Numbered from the stretch's first letter, positions 9,716-19,072 are shown. The stretch: 64,000 bases of DNA from UBA9076 sp964418835 (GCA_964418835.1 CAYQNJ010000003.1:103465-167464); one strand, 5' to 3'. A program made the numbers and translations. The notes: generated from the letters alone by a model not told the origin.

Positions 9716-10643
9716 TAAAGAAAAAAAGTTTATATCAGCAGTTGTTTACCTACATAACAATGAGAATCAAATAGTTTCATTTTTAAGTAATTTAATAGAT
9801 GTTTTTGATAAGAATTATGAAAACTATGAAATTATATTAGTAGATGATGCTTCAGTTGATGGGACTGTTAAAAGGGTTAATGAGGTTGCTAAAACAACTA
9901 CTGGTGGGGTTATAACAGTTGTTAATATGTCGTTTTATCAAGGCTTAGAACAAAGTATGAATGCTGGTGTTGATTTAGCAATTGGTGATTTTGTTTATGA
10001 GTTTGATACAGTTATATTTGATTATGAGCCTAGTTTAATAATGGAAGTGTTTTATAAAACTCAAGAAGGTTTTGATATAGTTTCAGCCAGTAATAAAAAT
10101 GAAAAACCATCTTCAAAATTATTTTATTATTTATTTAATCTAAGTAAAAATAATAAACTTGTGACAGAAACATTCACAATAATCTCTAGAAGAGCAATTA
10201 ATAGAATTAAATCAAATACGATCACAATTCCGTATAGAAAAGCTGTTTATCAAAATAGTGGTTTATCTTCAAGTGTTATATTTTATAAACAAACTATTAA
10301 TGTTACACATAATAAGGACCAAAGAAAGCTTAGATTTGATAATGCCATTACTAGTATTATCTTATATACAAACCATGCATATAATTTTGCGATGATACTT
10401 GCGTTAGTTATGATGAGTGCTACCTTTCTTGGAATTATATATGCAATAGTTATTTATTCAGTTGGAAGACCAATAGAAGGTTTTACTACTACATTATTAG
10501 TTATGACATCATCCTTTTGTGCTTTATTTATTTTAATAGCATTAGTAATAAAATATGCAGATATAATATTAAATCTTACTTATAAAAAACAAACTTACTT
10601 AATAAAGTCTGTAGATAAGTTAAGCAATAGAGGTGATGTATGA
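9708..10643 (+). CDS. GT2 glycosyltransferase with two C-terminal membrane helices (GtrB/DPM-like)
   Basis: 311 residues. An N-terminal GT-A domain has the nucleotide-binding ILVDDASVDGT motif (about residues 45-55) and a FDTVIFDYEP stretch at the DxD position. Two hydrophobic segments follow near 225-250 and 262-285. This is the layout of polyprenyl-phosphate sugar transferases (GtrB, ArnC, DPM1), which load a sugar onto undecaprenyl phosphate for a GT-C enzyme. The upstream multi-pass protein is a plausible partner. It overlaps the FAD oxidoreductase by 8 bp and the next gene by 4 bp. Confidence 0.85.
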   Translation: MNNKEKKFISAVVYLHNNENQIVSFLSNLIDVFDKNYENYEIILVDDASVDGTVKRVNEVAKTTTGGVITVVNMSFYQGLEQSMNAGVDLAIGDFVYEFDTVIFDYEPSLIMEVFYKTQEGFDIVSASNKNEKPSSKLFYYLFNLSKNNKLVTETFTIISRRAINRIKSNTITIPYRKAVYQNSGLSSSVIFYKQTINVTHNKDQRKLRFDNAITSIILYTNHAYNFAMILALVMMSATFLGIIYAIVIYSVGRPIEGFTTTLLVMTSSFCALFILIALVIKYADIILNLTYKKQTYLIKSVDKLSNRGDV

Positions 10644-11548
10644 TATATCTAGTAGGAAGTACTGGTTTTGTGGGATCTAATTTAATGAAAAGTTTTAAGT
10701 TTGATAGAGTTTTTAACTCTAAAAATATTAAAGAAGCATATGGAAGTAATCCTGATGTATTATATTATGCTGGTATTACATCAAAGATGTTTCTTTCAAA
10801 CACTAATCCTGAATTAGATAAGCAACATATATTAGACGCTATTAACAATATAAAAGAAATAAACCCTAAGAAAATAATTCTAATATCAACAATCGCAGTA
10901 TATGATAACTATAATAAACATGATGAGGATTATGTAATAAATGAAGATAAACTAAGTGCTTATGGTAAAAATAGATTGTATATTGAAAAATGGTTAGAAA
11001 ATAGTAAATACGAATATTTAATTCTTAGATTACCAGCATTATTTGGAGAAAATCTAAGCAAAAATTTTTTATTTGATATTATTCATCAAATTCCAAACTT
11101 TCTTAATGAATCAAAGTTTGATTTGGTTAAAGGAAGCAAGTTTGAAAAGAATTATATAAAAGATAATTCGTTTTATAAACTAAGTGGTGAATATGATTAC
11201 AAAGAATTAGAATTATTCTTTAAAAATAAAAACTTTTCAACGTTATCTTTTACAGACTCTAGATCAGTATTTCAATTTTATAATCTAAATAATTTATTTA
11301 AAGATATAGATATTTGTTTAAAACAAAATATTAAAAAAATTAACTTAGTTAGTGAACCTTTATCAGCACAAGAAGTTTATAAGTATGTTACTGGGGAAAC
11401 TTTTATATCACATTTAGATAAAGAAATAATAAATCAAAACTTAATAACTAAATATTATGAAGTGTTTAATGGTAAAAATGGATATATTTATGATAAGTAT
11501 AGTTTATTAGAAGATATAAAAGAATTTATAAAGAGAGAAAAAATATGA
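10640..11548 (+). CDS. NAD(P)-dependent sugar epimerase/dehydratase-like protein (extended SDR)
   Basis: 302 residues starting directly with the Rossmann motif YLVGSTGFVGSNL (GxxGxxG). A LISTIAVYD segment matches the SDR Ser/Thr site, and SAYGKNR occupies the catalytic Tyr site. The usual YxxxK reads YxxxR here, so activity as a normal epimerase is not assured. The remainder diverges from well-known families. It shares a 4-bp overlap with both neighbours and is probably a nucleotide-sugar modifying enzyme of the glycan operon. Confidence 0.78.
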   Translation: MIYLVGSTGFVGSNLMKSFKFDRVFNSKNIKEAYGSNPDVLYYAGITSKMFLSNTNPELDKQHILDAINNIKEINPKKIILISTIAVYDNYNKHDEDYVINEDKLSAYGKNRLYIEKWLENSKYEYLILRLPALFGENLSKNFLFDIIHQIPNFLNESKFDLVKGSKFEKNYIKDNSFYKLSGEYDYKELELFFKNKNFSTLSFTDSRSVFQFYNLNNLFKDIDICLKQNIKKINLVSEPLSAQEVYKYVTGETFISHLDKEIINQNLITKYYEVFNGKNGYIYDKYSLLEDIKEFIKREKI

Positions 11549-12324
11549 AATTATGTATATCAAATATCGCTTGGAAAAAAGATGATAGTTTAAAAGTGTA
11601 TGAATTTTTAAAAACTAATAATATTGACGCAATTGAAATAGCTCCATCAATCTTTAAAGAAGAACCATATGACAATACAAATGAAATAAAAAGTATATTA
11701 GAAGGATTAGGTTTTAATATATCATCAATGCAATCAATATTATTTAAAAGAGAAGAGAATATATTTTATAGTGAAAAAGAAATGGAAACTACTTTAAATT
11801 ATTTGTATAAATGTATAGATTTTGCTTGTTCAATAAAATGTAAAAATCTTGTATTTGGTTCTCCTAAAAATAGAAATGTTAATAATGATAAAGAATATAA
11901 AAGATCAATAAAGTTCTTTAAAAAACTTAATGAATATTTATCTTTTAAAAAAATCTACCTTGCCTTAGAAGCAAACCCAACAATCTATAATACAAACTTT
12001 TTAAATACAACATCAGAAGTTCTAGAATATTTAAAAGAATTAAATTGTAGTCATATAAAACTTAATCTTGATATGGGAACTATTATTCAAAATAATGAAA
12101 ACTTAGATATATTAAAAGATAATATATCTAATATATCTCATGTACATATAAGTGAACCATATTTAGAAGTAATTAAAAAAAGAAAAATTCATAAAGAACT
12201 ATTAAAAATTCTAAAAGAATATAACTATGATAAATACATATCAATAGAAATGAAAACAGTAGAAAATATTGAGGATATATATAATTCTGTATTGTATTTA
12301 AAGGAGTTAATGTATGAAATTTAA
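11545..12324 (+). CDS. Sugar phosphate isomerase/epimerase, TIM-barrel (AP endonuclease 2 fold)
   Basis: 259 residues of the xylose-isomerase-like TIM barrel family. Visible elements are the N-terminal ISNIAW strand, IEIAPS, LALEANP (metal-ligand Glu), LNLDMGT, HVHISEP (His ligands) and SIEMK near the end, giving the usual Glu/Asp/His divalent-metal centre. The family includes inosose dehydratases, hydroxypyruvate isomerases and sugar epimerases. The exact reaction cannot be read from sequence. It is embedded in the glycan operon with overlaps of 4 bp upstream and 11 bp downstream. Confidence 0.82.
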   Translation: MKLCISNIAWKKDDSLKVYEFLKTNNIDAIEIAPSIFKEEPYDNTNEIKSILEGLGFNISSMQSILFKREENIFYSEKEMETTLNYLYKCIDFACSIKCKNLVFGSPKNRNVNNDKEYKRSIKFFKKLNEYLSFKKIYLALEANPTIYNTNFLNTTSEVLEYLKELNCSHIKLNLDMGTIIQNNENLDILKDNISNISHVHISEPYLEVIKKRKIHKELLKILKEYNYDKYISIEMKTVENIEDIYNSVLYLKELMYEI

Positions 12325-13108
12325 AAGTGTGTTAGGTGTACCTGAATATGAAATATATGAATATAAACCAAAAGGTAAAGATTATTGTTTATTGATACCT
12401 GTTTTAAATGAAGGTGAGAAAATAAAAAATGAACTTATTAAAGCTGTTGAAAATAATGTTAGTGATTTAGTAGATATTATTATATGTGATGGTAATTCAA
12501 AAGATAACAGTGTTAATGATGAATTGTTACAAGAATTAAAAGTAAACACAAAGTTAATAAAAATAGGTAGTGGAAAGTTAAGTGCACAATTAAGAATGGG
12601 GTTTGATTATGCATTAGCTAGGGGTTATAAAGGTATTATTACAGTAGATGGAAACAACAAGGATAGTATAGAAGATGTATATAAGTTTATTGATAAACTA
12701 GAAGAGGGATATGATTTTATTCAAGGATCTAGATTTATTGAAAATGGTAAAGCAGTAAACACTCCTAAATTACGAGATTTAGCAATTAGATTAATACATG
12801 CGCCAATTACATCTCTTGGTGCAAAAGAAAGATTTACAGACACAACTAATGGCTATAGAGGATTTTCAAGAAAGTATTTAACACATAATGATGTACTTAT
12901 TTTTAGAGATATATTTGATACATATGAATTGTTAGCTTACTTATCTACTAGAGCTTCTCAATTAAATTTAAAAACAATAGAAGTTCCAGTCACAAGAGTT
13001 TATCCAAAAGAAGGACCAACCCCAACGCATATATCCCCAATTAAGGGAAATATAAATTTATTTAAAATTTTATTAAAGAATTTTAAAGGAGATTATAACC
13101 CTAAATAA
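12314..13108 (+). CDS. GT2 family glycosyltransferase (soluble, DPM1-like)
   Basis: 264 residues. The GT-A fold shows LLIPVLNEG near residue 30, IIICDGNSKDNS near 55-66, a TVDGNNKDS motif in place of DxD, and an IQGSRF segment. There are no membrane helices, unlike the other GT2 of this operon, so it probably works at the cytoplasmic face. It is the last gene of the six-gene operon, followed by an imperfect terminator at 13135-13168. The donor sugar is unknown. Confidence 0.85.
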   Translation: MKFKSVLGVPEYEIYEYKPKGKDYCLLIPVLNEGEKIKNELIKAVENNVSDLVDIIICDGNSKDNSVNDELLQELKVNTKLIKIGSGKLSAQLRMGFDYALARGYKGIITVDGNNKDSIEDVYKFIDKLEEGYDFIQGSRFIENGKAVNTPKLRDLAIRLIHAPITSLGAKERFTDTTNGYRGFSRKYLTHNDVLIFRDIFDTYELLAYLSTRASQLNLKTIEVPVTRVYPKEGPTPTHISPIKGNINLFKILLKNFKGDYNPK

Positions 13109-13134
13109 ATAAAGCTTTATGGTTTTTATTCATT

Positions 13135-13168
13135 AAGGTGTAATTTTGGTTATAATTATCCTTTTTTT
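13135..13168 (+). terminator. Imperfect intrinsic terminator of the glycan operon
   Basis: AAGG-TG-TAATT pairs with AATTA-T-CCTT around an 8-nt loop, followed by seven T residues. It sits 26 bp after the last GT2 gene and just before the glgC promoter. The internal mismatch makes it weaker than other terminators here. Confidence 0.55.
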
Positions 13169-13171
13169 AGT

Positions 13172-13200
13172 TTGTTTAAAACCGGTTTACAATATATAAT
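13172..13200 (+). promoter_or_regulatory. glgC promoter with cre-like palindrome
   Basis: A perfect -10 (TATAAT, 13195-13200) lies 17 bp from a weak -35 (TTGTTT, 13172-13177). Inside the spacer is the palindrome AAAACCGGTTT (13178-13188), whose AAnCGnTT core fits LacI/CcpA-family operators. A repressor bound here would block the glycogen operon. Confidence 0.55.
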
Positions 13201-13242
13201 GTATATAACTAGATCATTCTTATGGAATGGGGAGGATTTGAT

Positions 13243-14376
13243 ATGAGACAGAATAATATGGTTGCTATGATTCTTGCAGGTGGAAGAGGATCACGTCTTT
13301 TTGAACTTACAAAAAAAGTAGCTAAACCAGCAGTTTACTTCGGCGGAAAATATAGAATAATAGATTTTCCTTTATCTAACTGTGCAAACTCTGACATAGA
13401 CATCGTTGGAGTATTGACTCAATATGAATCAGTTCTTTTAAATTCATATGTAGCAAAAGATCAACACTGGGGGCTAGATGCTAAAGATAGTGGTGTATTT
13501 GTATTGCCTCCGAAAGAAACAGATGAAGCAGGTTTTGAAAAGTATCGTGGTACTGCAGATGCTATTACACAAAACATTGATTTCTTAGATCAAATGGAAG
13601 CTGATTATGTATTAGTTTTATCAGGTGACCATATCTATAAGATGGATTATTCTGATATGTTAAATTATCACATTAAGAAAAATGCAGATGCTACTATTGC
13701 TGTTCTTGGAGTTCCAATTAAAGAAGCAAGTAGATTTGGAATTATGAATACTGATGAAGAAGATATGATTATCGAGTTTGAAGAAAAACCAGCAAAACCA
13801 AAAAGTAATTTAGCTAGTATGGGTATTTATATATTCAACTATAAAACTTTAAGAAAATATTTAGTTGCGGATGAAAAAGACCATGAATCAGAACATGATT
13901 TTGGTAAGAATATAATTCCAACATATATTAATGATGGAAAAAAACTTGCGGCTTATAGATTTAAAGGTTATTGGAAAGATGTAGGAACAATTGATAGTTT
14001 ATGGGAAGGAAACATGGACATATTAGATCCTAAGAGTGGATTAGATTTAAGTGATCCAGGATGGAAGATATATACTGGTGACGTAACTGATTTACCTCAA
14101 TACATTGGTGAAGATGCTAAGATTACTAATTCTTATGTTAACCAAGGAAGTGTAGTGGATGGTATAGTAGATCATTCAGTTGTATTCTCAAGTACTATAA
14201 TTGAAAAGGGTGCTAAGGTTAATGATAGTGTAATAATGCCTGGTGCTGTTATATGTGAAAAGGCTGTTGTAAATCGCTGTATTATTGCGGATGGTGTCCT
14301 TGTTGGACCAGGAGTAATCGTTGGTGAACCAAACAGTGAAAAAATAGAGCTAGTTGCTAAGAATAGAATGGAATAG
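13243..14376 (+). CDS. glgC: Glucose-1-phosphate adenylyltransferase GlgC
   Basis: Makes ADP-glucose from glucose-1-phosphate and ATP, the committed step of glycogen synthesis. The 377-residue protein shows AGGRGSRL (12-19), KPAVYFGGKYRIIDFPLSN as the nucleotide/allosteric region, and a C-terminal left-handed beta-helix of hexapeptide repeats. The start at 13243 is preferred to the in-frame ATG at 13222 because the strong SD GGGGAGGA lies between them and the family begins with this N-terminus. Twelve bases separate it from glgD. Confidence 0.96.
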   Translation: MRQNNMVAMILAGGRGSRLFELTKKVAKPAVYFGGKYRIIDFPLSNCANSDIDIVGVLTQYESVLLNSYVAKDQHWGLDAKDSGVFVLPPKETDEAGFEKYRGTADAITQNIDFLDQMEADYVLVLSGDHIYKMDYSDMLNYHIKKNADATIAVLGVPIKEASRFGIMNTDEEDMIIEFEEKPAKPKSNLASMGIYIFNYKTLRKYLVADEKDHESEHDFGKNIIPTYINDGKKLAAYRFKGYWKDVGTIDSLWEGNMDILDPKSGLDLSDPGWKIYTGDVTDLPQYIGEDAKITNSYVNQGSVVDGIVDHSVVFSSTIIEKGAKVNDSVIMPGAVICEKAVVNRCIIADGVLVGPGVIVGEPNSEKIELVAKNRME

Positions 14377-14388
14377 GGGGAGAAAAAC

Positions 14389-15504
14389 ATGTTAAACGCT
14401 TTAGGAATAATAAATATTGAAGATTCAACTGTTGATGTAACAGGTTTACAATCTTACCGTCCAGTTAGTGCAATTAGCATACTTGGACGTTATCGTGTTA
14501 TTGACTTTATGTTAAGTAATTATACAAACTCTGGAATAAATGATATTCAAGTTTATTGTAGAGAAAAACCAAGAAGTTTAATCGAACATTTAGGTACTGG
14601 TTTACATTACAATATCAATTCTAAAAAAGGTAGATTAAGAATGATGTTTGGCGAAACTAGTGGAGTTTCAGATATTTATAATCATGATATTGCTAACTTC
14701 ATGTTAAACATGCAATATATTGAAGAAAATGATAAGCCGTATGTTGTTTTAGCTCCTACTTATATGTTATATCGTGCAAACTTTAAAGATATCCTTGAAT
14801 CACATATTGAAAATGGTAATGATGTAACTGTTTTATATCAAACTGTTGATAGTGCTAAAGAAGAATTTATTGGTTGTGATTGTTTAAATTTAGAAAAAGA
14901 TAAGAGAATTATTTCTGTTGAAAAAAATAGAGGTAAATATAAAAAGAGAAACATTTCATTAGAAGCTTATGTAATGTCTCGTAGTTTATTTATTGAATTA
15001 GTTAAACTTGCTAGTAAAACAAGTTCACTTTATTGGTTTAAAGACATCCTTGCAGATGTTCTAGAAGACTATAAGGTAGTAGGTCATCTAATAAGATCTC
15101 ATGTTTCTTGTGTTAATAGCTTATCAGCTTACTTTAATACAAATATGAGATATTGCTCAAGAGAAGGTGTATCTGAATTAAGAGTGGATTCTTGGCCAAT
15201 TCATACAATGACTAGTGACTCTGCTCCTGTTACTTATGGTGATAATGCATCAGTTAAAAATAGTTTAATTGCTAATGGATGTAGTGTAGATGGAACTATT
15301 GAAAATTGTGTAATTGGTAGAAATGTTTCAATTAAAAAAGGTGCTGTTTTAAAGAACTGTGTAATTTTACCAAATGCTTATATAGCAGAAGATGTAAAAC
15401 TTGACCATGTTGTTGTAGATAAATCAGCAATCATTAATCATGTTAAAAAGTTAGAGGGTACTGATCAGGCTCCAATTTATGTTAAACGCCGTGATCGTAT
15501 TTAG
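14389..15504 (+). CDS. glgD: GlgD, paralogous subunit of glucose-1-phosphate adenylyltransferase
   Basis: 371-residue GlgC paralogue typical of Bacillota. In characterised species GlgD alone is nearly inactive but enhances GlgC in a GlgC/GlgD complex. Consistent with that, the N-terminal GGRGSRL pyrophosphorylase signature is absent, while the fold (RPVSAISILGRYRVIDF near 24-41) and the hexapeptide C-terminal domain remain. The SD is a run of five Gs (TAGGGGGAG). It is followed 8 bp later by glgA. Confidence 0.94.
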   Translation: MLNALGIINIEDSTVDVTGLQSYRPVSAISILGRYRVIDFMLSNYTNSGINDIQVYCREKPRSLIEHLGTGLHYNINSKKGRLRMMFGETSGVSDIYNHDIANFMLNMQYIEENDKPYVVLAPTYMLYRANFKDILESHIENGNDVTVLYQTVDSAKEEFIGCDCLNLEKDKRIISVEKNRGKYKKRNISLEAYVMSRSLFIELVKLASKTSSLYWFKDILADVLEDYKVVGHLIRSHVSCVNSLSAYFNTNMRYCSREGVSELRVDSWPIHTMTSDSAPVTYGDNASVKNSLIANGCSVDGTIENCVIGRNVSIKKGAVLKNCVILPNAYIAEDVKLDHVVVDKSAIINHVKKLEGTDQAPIYVKRRDRI

Positions 15505-15512
15505 GTGATTTT

Positions 15513-16946
15513 ATGAAGTCTATATTATTTGTTGCTGGAGAAGGTTTACCTTTTGTAAAAAGTGGTGGACTTGCAGATGTTATAGGGTCATTGCCTAAAA
15601 CACTTGCACAAAGAGGATATGATGTAAGAATAGTCTTACCTTTGTATAAATCAATAATTGATAAACACTATGATAAGTTAAGTAGAATTGGTACTGTACC
15701 AATTCATTCTGGTTGGATTGATCAACCTGCTACATATTACTGGGCAATTGAAGATGGAGTAACATACTACTTTGTAGAACATAGAGATTATTTTGAAAGA
15801 ACTGGGTTATATGGATTTCCAGATGATGGTGAGAGATTTTCTTTCTTTCAAAGAGCTGCATTAGATTTACTTTATGTAGTAGACTGGTTTCCTGAAGTAA
15901 TTCATTCTCATGATTGGCATACAGGAATGATTCCTTTAATGAGTAAGGTTTGCTATGGTGGAGATGATAGATATCAAAGAATTAAACATGTCTATACAAT
16001 CCATAACCTAGCATTCCAAGGTAACTTCCCACCTGAAGTATTAGGACAATGTTTGGGAATAGATTATTATTTCTATGATAATGGATCAGTTAGATTTGAT
16101 GGTGGAATTAGCTTTATGAAGTCAGGAATAGTATTTGCGGATAAAGTAACTACTGTATCTCCTACATATGCTCAAGAAATATTAACTTCTGAATTTGGTG
16201 AAAGACTTGATGAAGTTCTAAGATTTAGAAGAGAAGATTTATGGGGTATTGTAAATGGTATTGATACTGATGTATGGAATCCAAAAACTGATAAGCTATT
16301 AGCTAAAAACTACGATTTAAAGAATTATGTTTCTGGTAAGAAAGCTAATAAAAAAGCTCTTCAAGAAGAAATGGGCTTAGAAGTTAGAGATGATGTATTA
16401 TTGATGGGTATGGTCACAAGACTTACAAAACAAAAAGGTGTGACAATGATTACCGAAAGATTAAATGAAATAATGGGGCTAGATATCCAATTCGTAATAC
16501 TTGGATCTGGAGAAACTGATGCTGAAAATTCATTTAAATGGTTAGAATCAGCATATAAGGGTAAAGCAGTTTATTATGCTGGATATAATGAAGAGTTAGC
16601 TCATAGAATATATGGTGCTAGTGATTTATTCTTAATGCCATCAATGTATGAACCTTGTGGTATATCTCAATTAATTTCTATGAGATATGGTACATTACCT
16701 TTAGTTAGAGAAACAGGTGGATTAAAGGATACTGTAACTCCATACAATCAATATACTGGTGATGGAAATGGATTTAGTTTCTATTCTAAAAACCCTGATG
16801 ATATGATGTATATCTTAAGATGGGCTTCTGAGATTTATTATACAAATAAACCAGCATGGAAAAACTTAGTTAAAAATGCATTTAACACTGATGTAAGTTG
16901 GGGTCATAGTGCAGATTTATATGAAAGATTGTATTGGACATTGTAG
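15513..16946 (+). CDS. glgA: Glycogen synthase GlgA (ADP-glucose, GT5)
   Basis: Extends alpha-1,4-glucan chains using ADP-glucose. The 477-residue protein is normal length for bacterial GT5. It has KSGGLADVIGSLPK near the N-terminus (ADP-glucose loop KxGGL), SHDWHTG, VNGIDTDVWNP, and the C-terminal MPSMYEPCGISQL with the conserved Glu. It is the last gene of glgCDA. No branching enzyme or phosphorylase lies in the window. Confidence 0.97.
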   Translation: MKSILFVAGEGLPFVKSGGLADVIGSLPKTLAQRGYDVRIVLPLYKSIIDKHYDKLSRIGTVPIHSGWIDQPATYYWAIEDGVTYYFVEHRDYFERTGLYGFPDDGERFSFFQRAALDLLYVVDWFPEVIHSHDWHTGMIPLMSKVCYGGDDRYQRIKHVYTIHNLAFQGNFPPEVLGQCLGIDYYFYDNGSVRFDGGISFMKSGIVFADKVTTVSPTYAQEILTSEFGERLDEVLRFRREDLWGIVNGIDTDVWNPKTDKLLAKNYDLKNYVSGKKANKKALQEEMGLEVRDDVLLMGMVTRLTKQKGVTMITERLNEIMGLDIQFVILGSGETDAENSFKWLESAYKGKAVYYAGYNEELAHRIYGASDLFLMPSMYEPCGISQLISMRYGTLPLVRETGGLKDTVTPYNQYTGDGNGFSFYSKNPDDMMYILRWASEIYYTNKPAWKNLVKNAFNTDVSWGHSADLYERLYWTL

Positions 16947-16951
16947 AGTTC

Positions 16952-16978
16952 AAGGCTAGTAAATTACTAGCCTTTTTT
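16952..16978 (+). terminator. Intrinsic terminator after glgA
   Basis: A 9-bp perfect stem AAGGCTAGT / ACTAGCCTT with a 5-nt loop, followed by TTTT. It ends the glycogen operon 5 bp after the stop codon. Confidence 0.9.
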
Positions 16979-17068
16979 AGTAAAACGGTTTAATTTGTGA
17001 AAAATATTACTATTTTGATTATCATTTGTAAAAATATTGAAAAATGCTTTAAATAAAGGCTAAATCAT

Positions 17069-17098
17069 TTTACTAGCTAGCTTAATAAGTGGTATAAT
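17069..17098 (+). promoter_or_regulatory. Promoter of the pgk-tpiA operon
   Basis: -35 TTTACT (17069-17074), an 18-bp spacer and a perfect -10 TATAAT (17093-17098), 26 bp before the pgk start. A second AAAACGGTTTA element (16982-16992), similar to that in the glgC promoter, lies about 100 bp upstream, a distance compatible with an activating cre site. Confidence 0.65.
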
Positions 17099-17123
17099 TT
17101 ATATGTTTGAAGGAGGAAAATTT

Positions 17124-18323
17124 ATGGCTAAACAAACAGTTAAAGATTTAGATGTTACTGGAAAACGCGTTTTAGTTCGTGTTGATTTTAATGTTCCAAT
17201 TAAAGAAGGAAAGATTACTAATGATAATCGTATTCAAGCAGCTTTACCTACGATTAACTACTTGACTGAACATGGTGCAAAAGTTATTTTACTTTCACAT
17301 TTAGGTAAAGTAGATCATAAAGATCCAGAAAAGACTGAAGCTGATAAAAAGAAAAATGATATGGCTCCAGTTGCAGCAAGACTTGCTGAACTAGTTAATT
17401 CAAAAGTTACATTTGTTCCTGAAACAAAAGGTGCAGCATTAGAAGAAGCTATAGCTTCTATGAATGATGGAGAAATCATCTTAATGCAAAATACTCGTTA
17501 TGAAAAAGGTGAAAGTAAAAACGATCCTGAATTAGGTGAGTATTGGGCTAAGTTAGGTGATTTGTATGTATCTGATGCATTTGGTTCTGTACATAGAGCT
17601 CATGCTTCTACTGTAGGTATTCCTACCCATTTACCTAGTGCTTGTGGTTTCTTAGTTGGTAAAGAGATAGATAATCTTAGTGCAGCTATAGATAATCCTA
17701 AACGCCCACTAGTAGCTATTCTTGGTGGAGCTAAGGTTTCTGATAAGATTGCAGTTATTGAAAATTTATTAAATATTGCTGATAAAGTAATTATTGGTGG
17801 AGGAATGGCTTATACATTCTTAAATGCAAAAGGTTACAATGTTGGTACTTCATTATTAGAAGCAGATAAAGTTGAATTAGCAAAAGAATTTATGGAAAGA
17901 GGAAAAGATAAACTGGTATTACCTGTAGATACAGTTGTTGCTAATGATTTCTCTAATCCAACTGAAATTAAGACAGTTGCTAGTTCTGAAATTCCTGATG
18001 GCTTTATGGGATTAGACATCGGTGAAAAAACAATTGAATTATTCAAAAAAGAATTAGAAGGTGCAAAGACTGTTGTTTGGAATGGTCCAATGGGAGTGTT
18101 TGAAGATCCTAGATTTGCTAAAGGTACTGAAGCAGTATGTACAATACTTGCAGAATTACCAGATGCTATGACTGTTATTGGTGGTGGAGATAGTGCGGCT
18201 GCTGCTATATCAATGGGGTTTGCTGATAAATTCACACACATTTCTACTGGTGGAGGAGCATCATTAGAATACATGGAAGGTAAAGAATTACCTGGTATTG
18301 CAATTATTCAGGAGAAAGCATAA
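17124..18323 (+). CDS. pgk: Phosphoglycerate kinase
   Basis: Glycolytic enzyme that transfers phosphate from 1,3-bisphosphoglycerate to ADP. The 399-residue product starts MAKQTVKDLDVTGKRVLVR. The usual signature RVDFNVP, the LLSHLGK substrate loop and the C-terminal nucleotide motif GGGDSAAA are present. Start 17124 is chosen over an in-frame ATG at 17103 because AGGAGG (17111-17116) lies between. The stop overlaps the tpiA start (TAATG). Confidence 0.98.
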   Translation: MAKQTVKDLDVTGKRVLVRVDFNVPIKEGKITNDNRIQAALPTINYLTEHGAKVILLSHLGKVDHKDPEKTEADKKKNDMAPVAARLAELVNSKVTFVPETKGAALEEAIASMNDGEIILMQNTRYEKGESKNDPELGEYWAKLGDLYVSDAFGSVHRAHASTVGIPTHLPSACGFLVGKEIDNLSAAIDNPKRPLVAILGGAKVSDKIAVIENLLNIADKVIIGGGMAYTFLNAKGYNVGTSLLEADKVELAKEFMERGKDKLVLPVDTVVANDFSNPTEIKTVASSEIPDGFMGLDIGEKTIELFKKELEGAKTVVWNGPMGVFEDPRFAKGTEAVCTILAELPDAMTVIGGGDSAAAAISMGFADKFTHISTGGGASLEYMEGKELPGIAIIQEKA

Positions 18324-19072
18324 TGAGAAAACCTATTATATTTGGAAATTGGAAAATGAATAAAACTCGCAGCGAAGCTGAGGATTTTGTTGAAGCTATT
18401 GAAGAAATTTTAACTGGAGATGAAAATGCTGAATACGGTATTGCTGCTCCATTTACAGCTCTTCATAAGGCAGTAAAAGAATCAGAAAATTTATTGATTG
18501 CTGCTCAAAACTGTCATTTTGAAGATAGTGGCGCATACACTGGTGAAATCAGTGTACCAATGCTTGAAGATGTTAAAGTATCACATTGTGTAATTGGTCA
18601 CTCTGAAAGAAGAATGATGTTTGGTGATACTGATGAAACAGTAAACAAAAAAGCAAAGAGATTAATTGAAGCTGCAATTACTCCAATCGTTTGTATTGGT
18701 GAAAGTGAAGCTCAATATGATAATGGAGAAACTGAAACAGTTATTCGTTCTCAATTAAATGGAAGTTTAGCAGGATTAGATCCAGTTGCTGTTGGTGAAT
18801 TGGTTGTTGCTTATGAACCAATTTGGGCTATTGGAACTGGTAAATCTGCTACAAAAGAAATTGCTCAAAATTGCTGTCACATTGTTCGTGATGAAATTAA
18901 AAATATGTTTGGTGATGATGCAGCAAGTAAAGTACGTGTTCAATATGGTGGTTCAGTTAAACCTGAAAACATTGCTGAATACATGGCTTGTGAAGATATC
19001 GATGGTGCATTAATTGGAGGCGCTTCATTAAAAGTTGATTCATTTACTGCAATAATTGATGCTACAAAATAA
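18323..19072 (+). CDS. tpiA: Triosephosphate isomerase
   Basis: Interconverts dihydroxyacetone phosphate and glyceraldehyde-3-phosphate. The 249-residue TIM barrel has GNWKMNKT (Asn/Lys of the active site), the IGHSERR catalytic His, AYEPIWAIGTGK (catalytic Glu and flexible loop) and YGGSVKPEN phosphate-binding segments. It is translationally coupled to pgk. Confidence 0.98.
   Translation: MRKPIIFGNWKMNKTRSEAEDFVEAIEEILTGDENAEYGIAAPFTALHKAVKESENLLIAAQNCHFEDSGAYTGEISVPMLEDVKVSHCVIGHSERRMMFGDTDETVNKKAKRLIEAAITPIVCIGESEAQYDNGETETVIRSQLNGSLAGLDPVAVGELVVAYEPIWAIGTGKSATKEIAQNCCHIVRDEIKNMFGDDAASKVRVQYGGSVKPENIAEYMACEDIDGALIGGASLKVDSFTAIIDATK

Noticed and set aside
17834..18274. 146-codon open frame antisense to pgk
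   Set aside because: It lies wholly inside pgk on the other strand, has no SD, and its composition is the mirror of the conserved coding frame.
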